From NCBI GenBank assembly GCA_029561955.1, contig JAKQWO010000010.1:1-64000 (forward strand): a stretch of 64,000 nucleotides of DNA. The letters are read 5' to 3'. Shown in pieces: positions 7,143 to 16,005 of this stretch (positions are counted from its first letter, which is position 1; the number at the start of each line of letters is the position of its first letter). The notes beneath the pieces are model-generated. The model did not search any database. It had not been told where the DNA came from and saw nothing but the letters and a program-made list of their open reading frames with translations. This DNA comes from Candidatus Cloacimonadota bacterium. Its GTDB lineage: Bacteria; Cloacimonadota; Cloacimonadia; Cloacimonadales; Cloacimonadaceae. The position numbers and the translations under genes are program-made.

Positions 7143-7987
7143 GGTTCCGGTTGTGGGGTTTCAATGACGACCAATTGATTGAACTCTTTAAGGGTAACTT
7201 CTGTGAGTACTTGATCTTCGTCTGTCAAGTGAATCCTTTTGTTTAAGACGTCTATCTTAAATACATACATCTGCTGGGTGTTACACATCACGCAAGTGCC
7301 TAAAAGCGGGTAGTCCCTAGCCTCTTCCACATAGAAATCTTCTTCAAAATTGAGGCAACAGAGGAGGCGACCGCAGGGGCCGGAGATTTTGGAGAGATTC
7401 CCGGCCAAGTTTTGGTCTTTGGCCATCTTGATAGTCACTTGGCTAAACCGCTTTAGGAAGCTGCCACAACAGTAAGGATTGCCGCACATGCCAAAGCCGC
7501 CCAGCCTCTTTGCTTCGTCTCTGCCGGTGGTTTGATGCAGCTCGATGCGGGTTCTGAACACGTTGGCCAGTTCACGCACAAACACTCTAAAATCTATCCT
7601 TCCATCGGCTGAGAAGAAGAAGGTCAGCTTGTTGCCATCGAATTGGTAGACGGTCTCAATCAGCTTCATCACAAAGGGATAGCGTGCCAGGATGTCCATG
7701 AAGATGCCGGATGCCTTATCTTCGTCCATCTCCAAGGTTTCGATCTTGTTGATGTCTGCTTCGGTGGCTATGCGCTTGATCTCAAAAGTTTTATCCGGCA
7801 GAGAGGGGATCTGGGAGGGATGGATCGCTAGGTGAATGATCTGAGCGATGTCCTCTCCGCGCTCTACCTCCACGATGATCAGATCATCGGGCTGCAGGGT
7901 GAGATTGTTTGTGTTTTGGTAGTATCCCAGCCTGCCATTGCGAAATTCTACCTCTATATAATCCAGTTCTTGGATGCTGTCTTCCAT
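7136..7987 (-). CDS. ricT: PSP1-domain protein, RicT/YaaT-like
   Basis: 283 residues. The PSP1 family includes Bacillus RicT, which with RicA and RicF forms an Fe-S protein complex affecting RNase Y maturation of transcripts and phosphorelay. Conserved cysteine clusters are seen: MCGNPYCCGSF, SGPCGRLLCCLNFE and CVMC. The N-terminal strand (IEVEFRNGRLGYYQ) and the FFFSADGRIDFR core are typical of PSP1. RicA and RicF homologues are not visible here, so the exact role in this organism is unknown. The start abuts the stop of the upstream GlmU-like gene with no gap, and its own end overlaps rlmN. Confidence 0.88.
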   Translation of the reverse strand: MEDSIQELDYIEVEFRNGRLGYYQNTNNLTLQPDDLIIVEVERGEDIAQIIHLAIHPSQIPSLPDKTFEIKRIATEADINKIETLEMDEDKASGIFMDILARYPFVMKLIETVYQFDGNKLTFFFSADGRIDFRVFVRELANVFRTRIELHQTTGRDEAKRLGGFGMCGNPYCCGSFLKRFSQVTIKMAKDQNLAGNLSKISGPCGRLLCCLNFEEDFYVEEARDYPLLGTCVMCNTQQMYVFKIDVLNKRIHLTDEDQVLTEVTLKEFNQLVVIETPQPEPC

Positions 7988-9187
7988 TTAGTCTCCATGG
8001 GTTGATTTGAATATCTGGGAATAAAGGGCTGCTTCTTCGGGGCTGAATTGCTCGTCTCGACGCTGTTTGACTAGTGCGGCGGTCTTGAAGAAGGATTCCA
8101 GCCTATGGGGCACCAAAAGAGAGGCATTTCCCCAAGAAAAGTCTGGGATGAAGCCATCGATGAGTGCACTGCCCCAGAGGTTTGAGCCCACTCCGATTAC
8201 GGTGCCGGTATTGATGCTGCAATTGATGCCGAGCTTGCTGTGATCGCCTATAATGCATCCCATGAACTTTGTATGTGTATCCTCTTTTTTACCTGTAAGA
8301 TAGCTATAGCTAAAAACGGAGCCATAGGTGTTCTTGAGGTCGCTGTTGTTGGTATCGGCGCCGATGTTTACCCATTCGCCTACGTAGCTATGCCCCAAAA
8401 AGCCATCGTGTTGCTTGTTTGAATAGGCATGAAAGATGCTGCCTTCCACCTCGCCGCCCACTTTGCAGACGGGGCCTATGGAGCTGCCGGGGTAGATCTT
8501 GGCGGCGATCTTGATCACACTCAGCTTGCCGATATAGGCGGGGCCTACGATCACGGCATTGTGCATAATGGTGGCACCTTCATCGATCACGATGGGACCT
8601 GCTGAGGCATCCAAAACCACGCCGGGTTTGAGGGTTACCTCATCGCCAATCCAGATGGAATAGGGCGCAAGGATGGTGACGCCGGGCTCGGTCTCAAAGA
8701 AATTGTCTTTATCATAAAAGTACTGTTCAAAGTCTTGGCGGATCAAGTCTTCAGAGGCATGGATGATTTCGCTGAGGTTGCTGAAGAGCCAGCCTTCCTG
8801 CTGCTGATCTCTGTTGAGTTTTGTGATGAAGCTTTCCAAGGGTAAATGCATGGCTTTGGCTGCTCTGTGGGCGATCAGATAGTCACCCTCGAAGATGGAC
8901 TCACCGGGTTGCAGGGCTTTGATAGCCTGGATGATCTCCGGTTGGGGTTTGATGCGGGAATTGATCAGCAGCTTTCCCTTGTATGCTGGGCGGTTAATCG
9001 GCCAGTCGGGCAACCTTGATTGCCACAATTCCTGCAAACGTGGCTCGATCCAAAGTACAGCCTCATCGTCGTCAAAGAGGTTGGATATCCTCTGACGCAG
9101 CTTGAGGATGCCGCAGCGAATGTCCGAAACTGGTCTGCTTTGGCAGATGGGGTAGAAGGCTTTGGGTATATCGTCGAAGATAATCAT
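7988..9187 (-). CDS. GlmU-like sugar-phosphate nucleotidyltransferase/acetyltransferase (Bacteroidetes type)
   Basis: 399 residues. The N-terminus (MIIFDDIPKAFYPICQSRPV, then DIRCGILKLRQR) matches the alternative GlmU family described in Bacteroidetes and archaea (TIGR03991 type), not the Escherichia GlmU. The C-terminal half is a left-handed beta-helix with hexapeptide repeats (IGDEVTLKPGVVLD, IGPVCKVGGEVEGS, IGDHSKLGINCSINTGTVIG), as in sugar acetyltransferases. The likely role is making UDP-GlcNAc or a related nucleotide sugar for peptidoglycan and glycans, which fits its place between a glycosyltransferase and downstream of PBP1A. The N-terminal domain lacks a clear GxGTRM loop, so nucleotidyl transfer is uncertain. 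Its ATG shares one base with the TAA of the upstream GT2 gene. Confidence 0.75.
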   Translation of the reverse strand: MIIFDDIPKAFYPICQSRPVSDIRCGILKLRQRISNLFDDDEAVLWIEPRLQELWQSRLPDWPINRPAYKGKLLINSRIKPQPEIIQAIKALQPGESIFEGDYLIAHRAAKAMHLPLESFITKLNRDQQQEGWLFSNLSEIIHASEDLIRQDFEQYFYDKDNFFETEPGVTILAPYSIWIGDEVTLKPGVVLDASAGPIVIDEGATIMHNAVIVGPAYIGKLSVIKIAAKIYPGSSIGPVCKVGGEVEGSIFHAYSNKQHDGFLGHSYVGEWVNIGADTNNSDLKNTYGSVFSYSYLTGKKEDTHTKFMGCIIGDHSKLGINCSINTGTVIGVGSNLWGSALIDGFIPDFSWGNASLLVPHRLESFFKTAALVKQRRDEQFSPEEAALYSQIFKSTHGD

Positions 9188-10338
9188 TATTTCATTCCTT
9201 TAGGGGGCTTTTTGCCGTGCCAGACAAAGAGATTGAACTGACCTAAGACCATGGTGAAGACCAAAAAGAAGTTTTGGATCAGCACCCAAATGGGGTAGAA
9301 GCGCAACCTCTTGCCATCCAAGCCCAAATAGGACTTGGAGTAGTTGAAGAAGATGAGCTCAATCGTGGTCCTGAAAGCAAAGAAGCAGAGGGCTAACTTC
9401 CAACTGAAGAATAACATGAAGAAGCTGCCCCAATACAAGAAAGCCAGTGAAAGCAGGATGAAGAAGAACTCCGTGTGCAGTTTAAGTTGATGCTTCATGT
9501 CCGATGCCCAGCGCGTCCTTTGGCTAATCAGCTCCTTCCAGGAAGGCACGGGCTGGGTGTAGACGAAGCTGTTGGGATCGAAGTTGAAGATCACCTTGTG
9601 ACCTGCACGGCGCATCAAATGCATCAGGATCACATCATCTCCGGTGATTAGATGCTGTATCTTTTCAAAGCCGCCCACCTCTTCCCAAGCGGACTTGAGG
9701 TAGGCGAGGTTTTGCCCAATGCAAGCCCAGTTTTTGCCCACAGTGTAGCCACCGGCCAAGACGAGATAGGTGGCGGCAAAGTCAAAGTGTTCATATTTAT
9801 TCACCAGAGAAGCCTGAGACCAGTCCTTGAGCAAGGTTCTGGAGTATCCGGCCACCACGCTGACGTCATCGGTAAAGTGTTGCACCGTGGATTCCACCCA
9901 GGTGAGCGGAACGATACAATCCGCATCGGTGGTGAGGATGATCTCGTTTTTGGCCTTCAAGATGGCGAGATTCATGGCGTTCTTTTTGGGCGAAACGGCA
10001 TTCTCGCGGCCTGTGGTTCTGAGGTAGTGAAGCTCTACTCCCATATCGGCATAGGAGCGGATGATGGCCTCTGAATCATCGGTGGAGCAGTCATCTGCGA
10101 TGATGATTTCATAGAGCTCTTTGGGATAGGTTTGGTTTACCAGAGAGGTGAGCAGAGCGGGGAGGTTGGCGGCCTCATTGTGCGCAGCCACGACGATGCT
10201 GACTCTGCGTTTTTTATAGCTCAGGTTGGGACGGAGGTTTTTGTAACCAATGTAGAATCTGATCACGTAAACCACGTAGGTCACAACCCCCATGGCTATG
10301 GCCAGGATGAGTAGATGGTAGATGAGCTTACAAAACAC
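9187..10338 (-). CDS. Membrane-anchored family 2 glycosyltransferase
   Basis: 383 residues. An N-terminal membrane segment (about 5-28) precedes a GT-A domain: VSIVVAAHNEAANLPALL start, nucleotide-binding DDCSTDDS, the DxD-type TTDADCIVP, an acidic TGDDVILMHLM and the QRTRW motif (about 290) of membrane processive transferases. Two or three hydrophobic segments follow at the C-terminus. The donor and acceptor sugars cannot be told from sequence. It lies 19 bases after PBP1A and is coupled to the GlmU-like gene, suggesting a role in cell-surface polysaccharide or lipid glycosylation. Start chosen at the first ATG with AAGG upstream and a membrane anchor. Confidence 0.88.
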   Translation of the reverse strand: MFCKLIYHLLILAIAMGVVTYVVYVIRFYIGYKNLRPNLSYKKRRVSIVVAAHNEAANLPALLTSLVNQTYPKELYEIIIADDCSTDDSEAIIRSYADMGVELHYLRTTGRENAVSPKKNAMNLAILKAKNEIILTTDADCIVPLTWVESTVQHFTDDVSVVAGYSRTLLKDWSQASLVNKYEHFDFAATYLVLAGGYTVGKNWACIGQNLAYLKSAWEEVGGFEKIQHLITGDDVILMHLMRRAGHKVIFNFDPNSFVYTQPVPSWKELISQRTRWASDMKHQLKLHTEFFFILLSLAFLYWGSFFMLFFSWKLALCFFAFRTTIELIFFNYSKSYLGLDGKRLRFYPIWVLIQNFFLVFTMVLGQFNLFVWHGKKPPKGMK

Positions 10339-10357
10339 TCTCTTGGTTCCTTATTGT

Positions 10358-12439
10358 TCAGTTTTCGGCTTTGGGTGAGCCACCTTTACCCCATTGAGTG
10401 GGATACTGATTGTAGCTAAGCGTGTCTGAAACCATGGGTGGGATATTGTCTTCGATGAAGTATTCTTCGATGCCGCCCATGGGTATGGTGAAACCGGAAG
10501 TGGGGTGGATGTGGCGTTTAACCACTCCGGATGGGGCTTTGAAGGTGTAACGTGAGTCGTCTGTGGCTGGGAAGCGTCCCTTGTTGTCAATCTTGATAGC
10601 TTGAGCCATGATGGTGCCCCAGATGTTTGAAGCCTGGGCTTTCCCAGCATAAATCTTGCTGTTGTCATAGCCCGTCCAGAGTCCTAAGGTGTAGGCTTTA
10701 TTGAAGCCGATAAACCAAGAGTCATAGTTGTTTGAAGAGGTTCCTGTCTTTCCGGCAGAAGGCCATGAATAGCCTCTTCTGGCACCAGCACCGGTACCTC
10801 TTTGGGTGACTGATTCCAACATGCTGGTCATGATATAAGCCACTTCGGGAGTGCAGATCTTGACTTTATGACCGGTTCCTCTTTCCAAGACTTTGCCACT
10901 CTTGTCTTCCACCTTGGTAATAAATACCGGTGTTGATCTCCAACCTCCATTTGGGAATGCCGTGTATGCGGCAATGAGGTCGATGGGTTTGACTTCATAG
11001 GCACCTAAGGCGGCGGTATAGTCGTTTGCCTTGGCGTTTAAGCCGAAGCGTTTAAAGCTTTCATTGATGGCGTCCAAGCCAATATCATAGCCACACTTAA
11101 CTGCCCAGACATTGTAAGAATGGGTAAGAGCAGTGCGCATTCTGCTATAGCCATGGAAGCTGCGGTTGGCATTTTGCGGGCTCCAGTCGCCTAAAGTGAA
11201 GGGAGCGTCGTTGATGACGGTGGAAGGTGTGTATCCCTTTTCTACAGCTAAAGTGTAAAAGATGGGCTTGATGGCAGAGCCTGGTTGACGCTTAGCTTGG
11301 GTCATACGGTTGAACTTGCTGTGCTCAAAGTTGCGGCCTCCGATCAGGGCTCTCACATAACCCGTTTTGTTTTCGATCAAGACGAGGCCGCCTTGGATAT
11401 ATTTTGTGTCTATGTCGTGGGTGCCAGGAGGGACGGATGAGTATTTGTTGCGGTTTCCGGCACTGTCTTCAAAGCGGGTGAGGTAGGTATTGAGGATTGA
11501 ATCTGCCATAGCAGACATTTCAGGGTTGAGCGTTGTGTAGATGCGCAAGCCTCCATCAAGGAGTGTGGGAGATCCATAGGTGCGCTCCAGATAGGTGCGG
11601 ATGTGTTCCATGAAGTAGTCCAAGGCAAACCTTTTCGTGTTGCTGTTTTTGGATTGCAGTGGCGTTTCGATGGCAGCCAAGTATTCCTCTTGGGAGATCT
11701 TCTTGGCTTTGAGCATCCTGTCAAGCACGTTATTCCTGCGTTTTAGGGCTCTTTCCGGATTGTTGATGGGATCATAATAGTTGGGCATTTGGATCATTCC
11801 CACCAAGGTGGCAGATTCCGCCAAGCTCAAGTCTCGTGCATTCTTATCGAAATAATAGAGTGCAGCGGTCTCTACTCCATTGTTTTGTCGTCCCCAGAAG
11901 ATTTTATTGAAGTAAATCTCCAGTATTTCCTCCTTGGAGAAGCTGGCTTCAATTCTAAAGGCCAAGACCAGTTCTTTCATCTTGCGGGAAAGCTTCTTTT
12001 CTGGGGAGAGGAACATGTTGCGTGCCATTTGTTGAGTGATGGTGCTGCCGCCCTGGGCATAGCCTCCCGAGCGGAGGTCTGCAAAGACAGCTCTGACAAG
12101 ACCAATCGGATCAATGCCAAAGTGCCAGAAAAACCTCTTGTCCTCCGTGATGATTAGCGCATCTATCAGGTGTTCAGGAAGTTCCTTGATCGAGACCAGC
12201 TTGCGCTTTTCGCCTTGAGAGGCAAAGAGGTAGACCAGCTTGCCGTTGCAATCGTACACTTCGCTTCCGGTTGGCAAGGTGAAGTTCTTCAGCTCCTCGG
12301 TGGGCGGCAGGCTATCGCAGTAAAACCAGAATAAGCCCGCTACGATGCCGATGAACACACAAGTGCCAAAGCCTACCCAGAGCAGGACATTTTTGAACTC
12401 CTCTGTATTGATGTTGATGTTTTTAAGCTTGTCTATCAT
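10358..12439 (-). CDS. Penicillin-binding protein 1A-type (transglycosylase/transpeptidase)
   Basis: 693 residues, class A high-molecular-weight PBP. A single N-terminal anchor (about 17-40) is followed by the GT51 glycosyltransferase domain with catalytic Glu99 in IITEDKRFFWHFGID and the GGSTITQQMARN motif, then the penicillin-binding domain with Ser388-x-x-Lys391 (PGSAIKP), SYN at 441-443 and KTG at 564-566. It polymerises lipid II and cross-links the glycan strands in the periplasm. All catalytic residues are present. The start codon overlaps the stop of the Gx transporter gene by one base (TAATG). Confidence 0.94.
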   Translation of the reverse strand: MIDKLKNININTEEFKNVLLWVGFGTCVFIGIVAGLFWFYCDSLPPTEELKNFTLPTGSEVYDCNGKLVYLFASQGEKRKLVSIKELPEHLIDALIITEDKRFFWHFGIDPIGLVRAVFADLRSGGYAQGGSTITQQMARNMFLSPEKKLSRKMKELVLAFRIEASFSKEEILEIYFNKIFWGRQNNGVETAALYYFDKNARDLSLAESATLVGMIQMPNYYDPINNPERALKRRNNVLDRMLKAKKISQEEYLAAIETPLQSKNSNTKRFALDYFMEHIRTYLERTYGSPTLLDGGLRIYTTLNPEMSAMADSILNTYLTRFEDSAGNRNKYSSVPPGTHDIDTKYIQGGLVLIENKTGYVRALIGGRNFEHSKFNRMTQAKRQPGSAIKPIFYTLAVEKGYTPSTVINDAPFTLGDWSPQNANRSFHGYSRMRTALTHSYNVWAVKCGYDIGLDAINESFKRFGLNAKANDYTAALGAYEVKPIDLIAAYTAFPNGGWRSTPVFITKVEDKSGKVLERGTGHKVKICTPEVAYIMTSMLESVTQRGTGAGARRGYSWPSAGKTGTSSNNYDSWFIGFNKAYTLGLWTGYDNSKIYAGKAQASNIWGTIMAQAIKIDNKGRFPATDDSRYTFKAPSGVVKRHIHPTSGFTIPMGGIEEYFIEDNIPPMVSDTLSYNQYPTQWGKGGSPKAEN

Positions 12440-12954
12440 TAGATTTCCTCAATTTGATGTGAAAAAAACTGCATTATATAGGCAACAAAGAGCCCGCTGA
12501 TCAATCCAAGAAAAAGTAGGATTGGTGTCAAGACAAAAACCTCGCCTCTGTCCAAAACTACCCATTTTGCGATCACTAACTGCGCCATATTGTGGGCTGT
12601 AGCGCCGCAGATGCTGACTCCATAGAAGCTAAAGCCCAGCCTGCTTTTTTGTGCCAAAAGCATGGCCAAAACAGCCGCCAAGCCCGCTCCAAATGAGATC
12701 AGAGTGCTGGGAGAGAGGAAAGTGAAGGTTACTACAGCGGAAACCAGGGTTTTGGTGACATTGACGATGATCGCTTGCCAGACTTTACCATCCATGATCA
12801 GATAGAGGATGATCACATTGGAGAGTCCCAAGCGCAGGAAAGGCAGGGGTAAGGCTTTGGTGATCAGGCTTTCAACAATGTGCAGGCTGCAGGCGATGGC
12901 ACTCAAGAAAGCCAAGAAAAACAGGGAGTTCCCTTTCATGCTACTCGTTTTCAT
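12439..12954 (-). CDS. Gx transporter / ECF S-component-like membrane protein (Hpre_diP_synt_I family)
   Basis: 171 residues with about five hydrophobic helices. The LGLSNVIILYLIMDGKVW segment and the following membrane pattern fit the Gx transporter family, historically annotated heptaprenyl diphosphate synthase component I and related to energy-coupling-factor substrate-binding subunits. The substrate is unknown. It overlaps the upstream ATPase gene by four bases (ATGA) and PBP1A by one. The adjacent MlaF-like ATPase is probably not its energiser, since that belongs to another ABC subfamily. Confidence 0.8.
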   Translation of the reverse strand: MKTSSMKGNSLFFLAFLSAIACSLHIVESLITKALPLPFLRLGLSNVIILYLIMDGKVWQAIIVNVTKTLVSAVVTFTFLSPSTLISFGAGLAAVLAMLLAQKSRLGFSFYGVSICGATAHNMAQLVIAKWVVLDRGEVFVLTPILLFLGLISGLFVAYIMQFFSHQIEEI

Positions 12955-13679
12955 ATCGAGTCAAATCCAAAAAAGTCTCTGATCAGGGGCGAACGCTCTT
13001 GGCTCAGCTTGTCCAAGCCACCGTAGTACAGCATTTCACCCGCTTCCAAAAACAAAACCATATCGCCCACTCTTTCCAAATTGCGCACGTCGTGAGTGAT
13101 GGTGATCGTGGTGGCAGTTTTGGATTCCACGATGCGGTTGATGTAATACAAAACTTCATCTGCTGTGATGGGATCAAGACCGGAGACTGGCTCATCAAAC
13201 ACGATATAGCGCGGTTCATAGACCAAAGCTCTGGCTATGCCCACCCTCTTGCGCATACCACCGCTGAGTTGCGCAGGAAACTTGTCGCTGGCGTCTTCCA
13301 AACCCACTTCGAATAGCGCTTGCCTTACCTTTTCTTTGGCTCTATCCAAGTCTTTTTCTCCCCTCGTATAAAGCGGTAAAGCCACGTTTTGAAAGACGCT
13401 CAGGGAGTCCAGCAATGCGGCATTTTGAAAGACGATGGCAAACTGGGATTTGTCTGATTCCAAGGCAGTGGACGAGTTTTGATAGATGTCCACATGGTCG
13501 ATGATCACTCTGCCTTGTTGAGGTGGGAAAAAGCCCATCAGGGTCTTGCTCAACACGGTTTTCCCGCTGCCGCTGCGTCCCAAGATGATGAGGTTGTTTT
13601 CATCACCCAGCTCGAAGCTGATGTCCTTGAGGATGGGCTTATCATCCAAGCTCAGGCTAAGACTCTGTACGCTGACCAT
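12951..13679 (-). CDS. MlaF-like ABC transporter ATP-binding protein
   Basis: 242 residues from the ATG at 13679 (MVSVQSLSLSL); an upstream in-frame start at 13784 would add a non-homologous N-terminus overlapping the VanZ gene, so it is rejected. Walker A GRSGSGKT, Q-loop VFQNAALLDSLSV, signature LSGGMRKRVGIARAL, Walker B YIVFDEPVSGLDP and the switch His in TITHD are all present. LSGGMRKRV and the QNAALLDS loop are typical of the MlaF/Ttg2A group, which powers phospholipid transport between membranes. MlaE and MlaD partners are not in this run, so it would have to work with a permease encoded elsewhere. The 5' end overlaps the VanZ gene by 23 bases. Confidence 0.85.
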   Translation of the reverse strand: MVSVQSLSLSLDDKPILKDISFELGDENNLIILGRSGSGKTVLSKTLMGFFPPQQGRVIIDHVDIYQNSSTALESDKSQFAIVFQNAALLDSLSVFQNVALPLYTRGEKDLDRAKEKVRQALFEVGLEDASDKFPAQLSGGMRKRVGIARALVYEPRYIVFDEPVSGLDPITADEVLYYINRIVESKTATTITITHDVRNLERVGDMVLFLEAGEMLYYGGLDKLSQERSPLIRDFFGFDSI

Positions 13680-14034
13680 AATTAAACAACCCCACAACCC
13701 AAGCACCCAGCACGCCGGCAGCATTGGCCAGAAAGTCATAGACACACACATTGCGCCCCAGGATATACCTTTGATGCAGCTCATCGAGTAAAGCGGTTAT
13801 CAACACGCCCAAAACGATCAAAGAGCGCTTGCCCAGAGAGTAGTTCTTCTCTTTCATCCACCGATTGAGCAGGTTGCCCAGCACAAAATATATACCAAAA
13901 TGGGCAAGTTTATCCCAAGAAACGACTGATACTTGGGGCAGATCGGCTGAAGGGATGGAGGAAAGAATCCAGATCATACTCCACCAAACAATCACGAAAT
14001 AGAGGTTGAGATTGCTCTTTTGGGGGCTTGTCAT
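13657..14034 (-). CDS. VanZ-like family membrane protein
   Basis: 125 residues from the ATG at 14034, which overlaps the stop of the upstream gene as ATGA; the longer frame starting at 14121 lies inside that gene and is rejected. Four hydrophobic helices and the VanZ-family landmarks SWDKLAHFGIYFVLG, LLDELHQRYILGRN and VYDFLANAAGVLGA are seen. The conserved acidic and His residues are characteristic, but the biochemical function of the family is unknown; VanZ itself lowers teicoplanin binding. Its location in an envelope operon near PBP1A is consistent with a cell-wall role. Confidence 0.85.
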   Translation of the reverse strand: MTSPQKSNLNLYFVIVWWSMIWILSSIPSADLPQVSVVSWDKLAHFGIYFVLGNLLNRWMKEKNYSLGKRSLIVLGVLITALLDELHQRYILGRNVCVYDFLANAAGVLGAWVVGLFNYGQRTES

Positions 14035-14741
14035 GGATTCACACTCACCAATTCCCAGCTTGCTGACAAGATTCCTCTTGAAACCTTTGCTTTCACCAGG
14101 GTGCCCTTGTTGTCTACCCAAAATTCTGTCTTATTCTTTGAGGAAAAGATGTTGTGTGTGAGTGTGTCTACATAAGGCGGTTTGGTATGTGTTTCGGAAG
14201 AAAAGCTGAAGCTCCAGCCTTGAGCTTGAAAATCCCCCGCTTTGGTGCTGATTTTGGAAGAGCCCAGATACCTTGCCTTCGCTTGCCACATCGAGCCATT
14301 GGCGTCCAGCTCATAGGTGCCAGCCTTTCCTTTGCCATCACAAAACATCATGATGAGCGAAAACAGCTCTCTGGTGCGGTTAGTGATTCGGTATTGCTGG
14401 TTTTGCTTGTCTGAAGTAGTCATTTGGGCAGAGCCTGCCGCATGATTGTAATGCGTATAGTAGTTGCAATTTGTCTTCTTGTTGATGACCTTCCTTTCCG
14501 TGTTGCTGGGAAAGTAGTTTTTATTGTAATTAATGCGGTAGCTATTGTCCACATATGGAAATATCTTGTTATGGATCAGAGACTTAACCCAAATAGACAG
14601 GCTTTGAGGCTCTCTGCTAATCTTCAGGGAAACCACCTCCAAACCCAGGGCTTTTACCTTGTAGTCCATGGTGACAGCCTGTAAGCCGCTCCCCAGCAGG
14701 GCAAACAGCAGCAACAAGATTGTCAGTTTAGCTCTCATCAT
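14031..14741 (-). CDS. DUF3108 exported protein
   Basis: 236 residues from ATG 14741 (or the adjacent ATG 14738). A signal peptide MMRAKLTILLLLFALLGSGL with cleavage near LQA-V precedes a beta-rich domain starting MDYKVKALGLEVVSLKI, which fits the DUF3108 family of periplasmic proteins of unknown function. The longer frame beginning at 14795 lies in the upstream gene. It overlaps the CNNM-type gene upstream and VanZ downstream, so it is part of the same transcript. No catalytic residues can be named. Confidence 0.75.
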   Translation of the reverse strand: MMRAKLTILLLLFALLGSGLQAVTMDYKVKALGLEVVSLKISREPQSLSIWVKSLIHNKIFPYVDNSYRINYNKNYFPSNTERKVINKKTNCNYYTHYNHAAGSAQMTTSDKQNQQYRITNRTRELFSLIMMFCDGKGKAGTYELDANGSMWQAKARYLGSSKISTKAGDFQAQGWSFSFSSETHTKPPYVDTLTHNIFSSKNKTEFWVDNKGTLVKAKVSRGILSASWELVSVNP

Positions 14742-16002
14742 CTTCTTGCGTCTTGGGCAAATGAACATCCACTGTTTTGATGCTCTTGTTATCACTCTCC
14801 ATCACCAGGATCTTAAGCCCATTATCAAGCTCGTGGCTTTCGCCTTTGGCGGGCACGTGGTTGAAGTGTGAAAGCAGATACTCTGCGAGGTTGTCATATT
14901 CCTCGGGGTCTAAATCCGCATCAAACTGCTGGTTGAACTGGCGTATATTGCAGCTTCCGCTCACCGTGAAGTGATTGGGGGATTTCTCCAAGATCTCCGG
15001 CGCTTCCACCCGATCAAATTCATCGTGTATCTCTCCCACGATCTCTTCCAGGATGTCTTCCAGTGAGACAAGGCCTGAAGTGACGCCATATTCATCCACT
15101 ACCACCGCCAGTTGCATCTTGCGCTGTTTGAGCTGGTTCAAAAGCGCTTCAACCTTCATATTTTCGGTCACAAACATAACAGGCCGCATCAATTCAGGGA
15201 TAGGCGTCCTTTGGTTGTCCAAAATGAAATCTTTGACATACACGAGGCCGATGATATCGTCTATCGTTTCTCTAAACACAGGGATGCGGGAATAGCCTGT
15301 TTTGATGATCAATTCACGGAGTTCTGGGATCTCGGCATCCACGTTTATGGCTTGAATCCTGACTCTGGGGACCATGATCTCGCTCACCTGTGCCTCACGG
15401 ATTCTGTATAGGCTGGCCAGAATCTGCTTTTCTCCTTCATCCAGGGAGTTGGCAGAGTTTTCACTGTGAATGAGATTGCGAAATTCATCGCTGGAAATGC
15501 CTCTTTGCACCTTGTCATCCTCGCTATGCTTTTTGGAGACCAGGTTTGAGAGCTGCTCAAACAGCCACACGATGGGGAAGAGCAGCCATTGGAGCACCAT
15601 TAGCGGTATTCCGGCAAATTTGGTGAAGCTGCCAGCCACGGAGAGCGCCAAAAGCTTGGGCATGATTTCGCCAAAAAGCAGGATCAAGCTGGTGGTGATG
15701 ACCACCTGCAAGCTCACCATCCAAGAGAGGTTAAGAGAGGTTTTCTCAGCAATTTGGATCACTAACAAGGTCGCCAATGAAGCCAGTGCCATATTGACGA
15801 AGGTGTTTCCCAAAAGCAGAGTAATGAGAAGCCTGTGAGGTCGCTTCAGCAGCTTCAAAGTGCGTTTCGCTGAAGCAGTTTTCGAGCCTTCAAGCTTTTT
15901 GAGATAGAGCCGTGATAGCGAGAAAAAAGCTACTTCTGATGCCGAAAAAAAGGCCGAAAACATCAGAAGCACGATCATTATAAATGCAGAACCGTCGTCC
16001 AC
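14728..16002 (-). CDS. CNNM/CorC-type transporter with DUF21 and CBS domains
   Basis: 424 residues. Domains in order: N-terminal DUF21 (CNNM) membrane region (about 1-190, four hydrophobic segments with SASEVAFFSLSR), a pair of CBS domains (about 205-330, EIMVPRVRIQAINVDAEI and DDIIGLVYVKDFI), and a C-terminal CorC/HlyC domain (about 340-415). Members export Mg2+ or related divalent ions, or are annotated hemolysin-like; the transported ion is inferred. It lies three bases after ybeY, reproducing the widespread ybeY-corC neighbourhood. Confidence 0.9.
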   Translation of the reverse strand: MDDGSAFIMIVLLMFSAFFSASEVAFFSLSRLYLKKLEGSKTASAKRTLKLLKRPHRLLITLLLGNTFVNMALASLATLLVIQIAEKTSLNLSWMVSLQVVITTSLILLFGEIMPKLLALSVAGSFTKFAGIPLMVLQWLLFPIVWLFEQLSNLVSKKHSEDDKVQRGISSDEFRNLIHSENSANSLDEGEKQILASLYRIREAQVSEIMVPRVRIQAINVDAEIPELRELIIKTGYSRIPVFRETIDDIIGLVYVKDFILDNQRTPIPELMRPVMFVTENMKVEALLNQLKQRKMQLAVVVDEYGVTSGLVSLEDILEEIVGEIHDEFDRVEAPEILEKSPNHFTVSGSCNIRQFNQQFDADLDPEEYDNLAEYLLSHFNHVPAKGESHELDNGLKILVMESDNKSIKTVDVHLPKTQEDDES

Positions 16003-16005
16003 GTC

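Noticed and set aside
13680-13784. Upstream extension of the MlaF-like gene to 13784
   Set aside because: The extra residues do not resemble ABC ATPase N-termini and lie within the VanZ gene.
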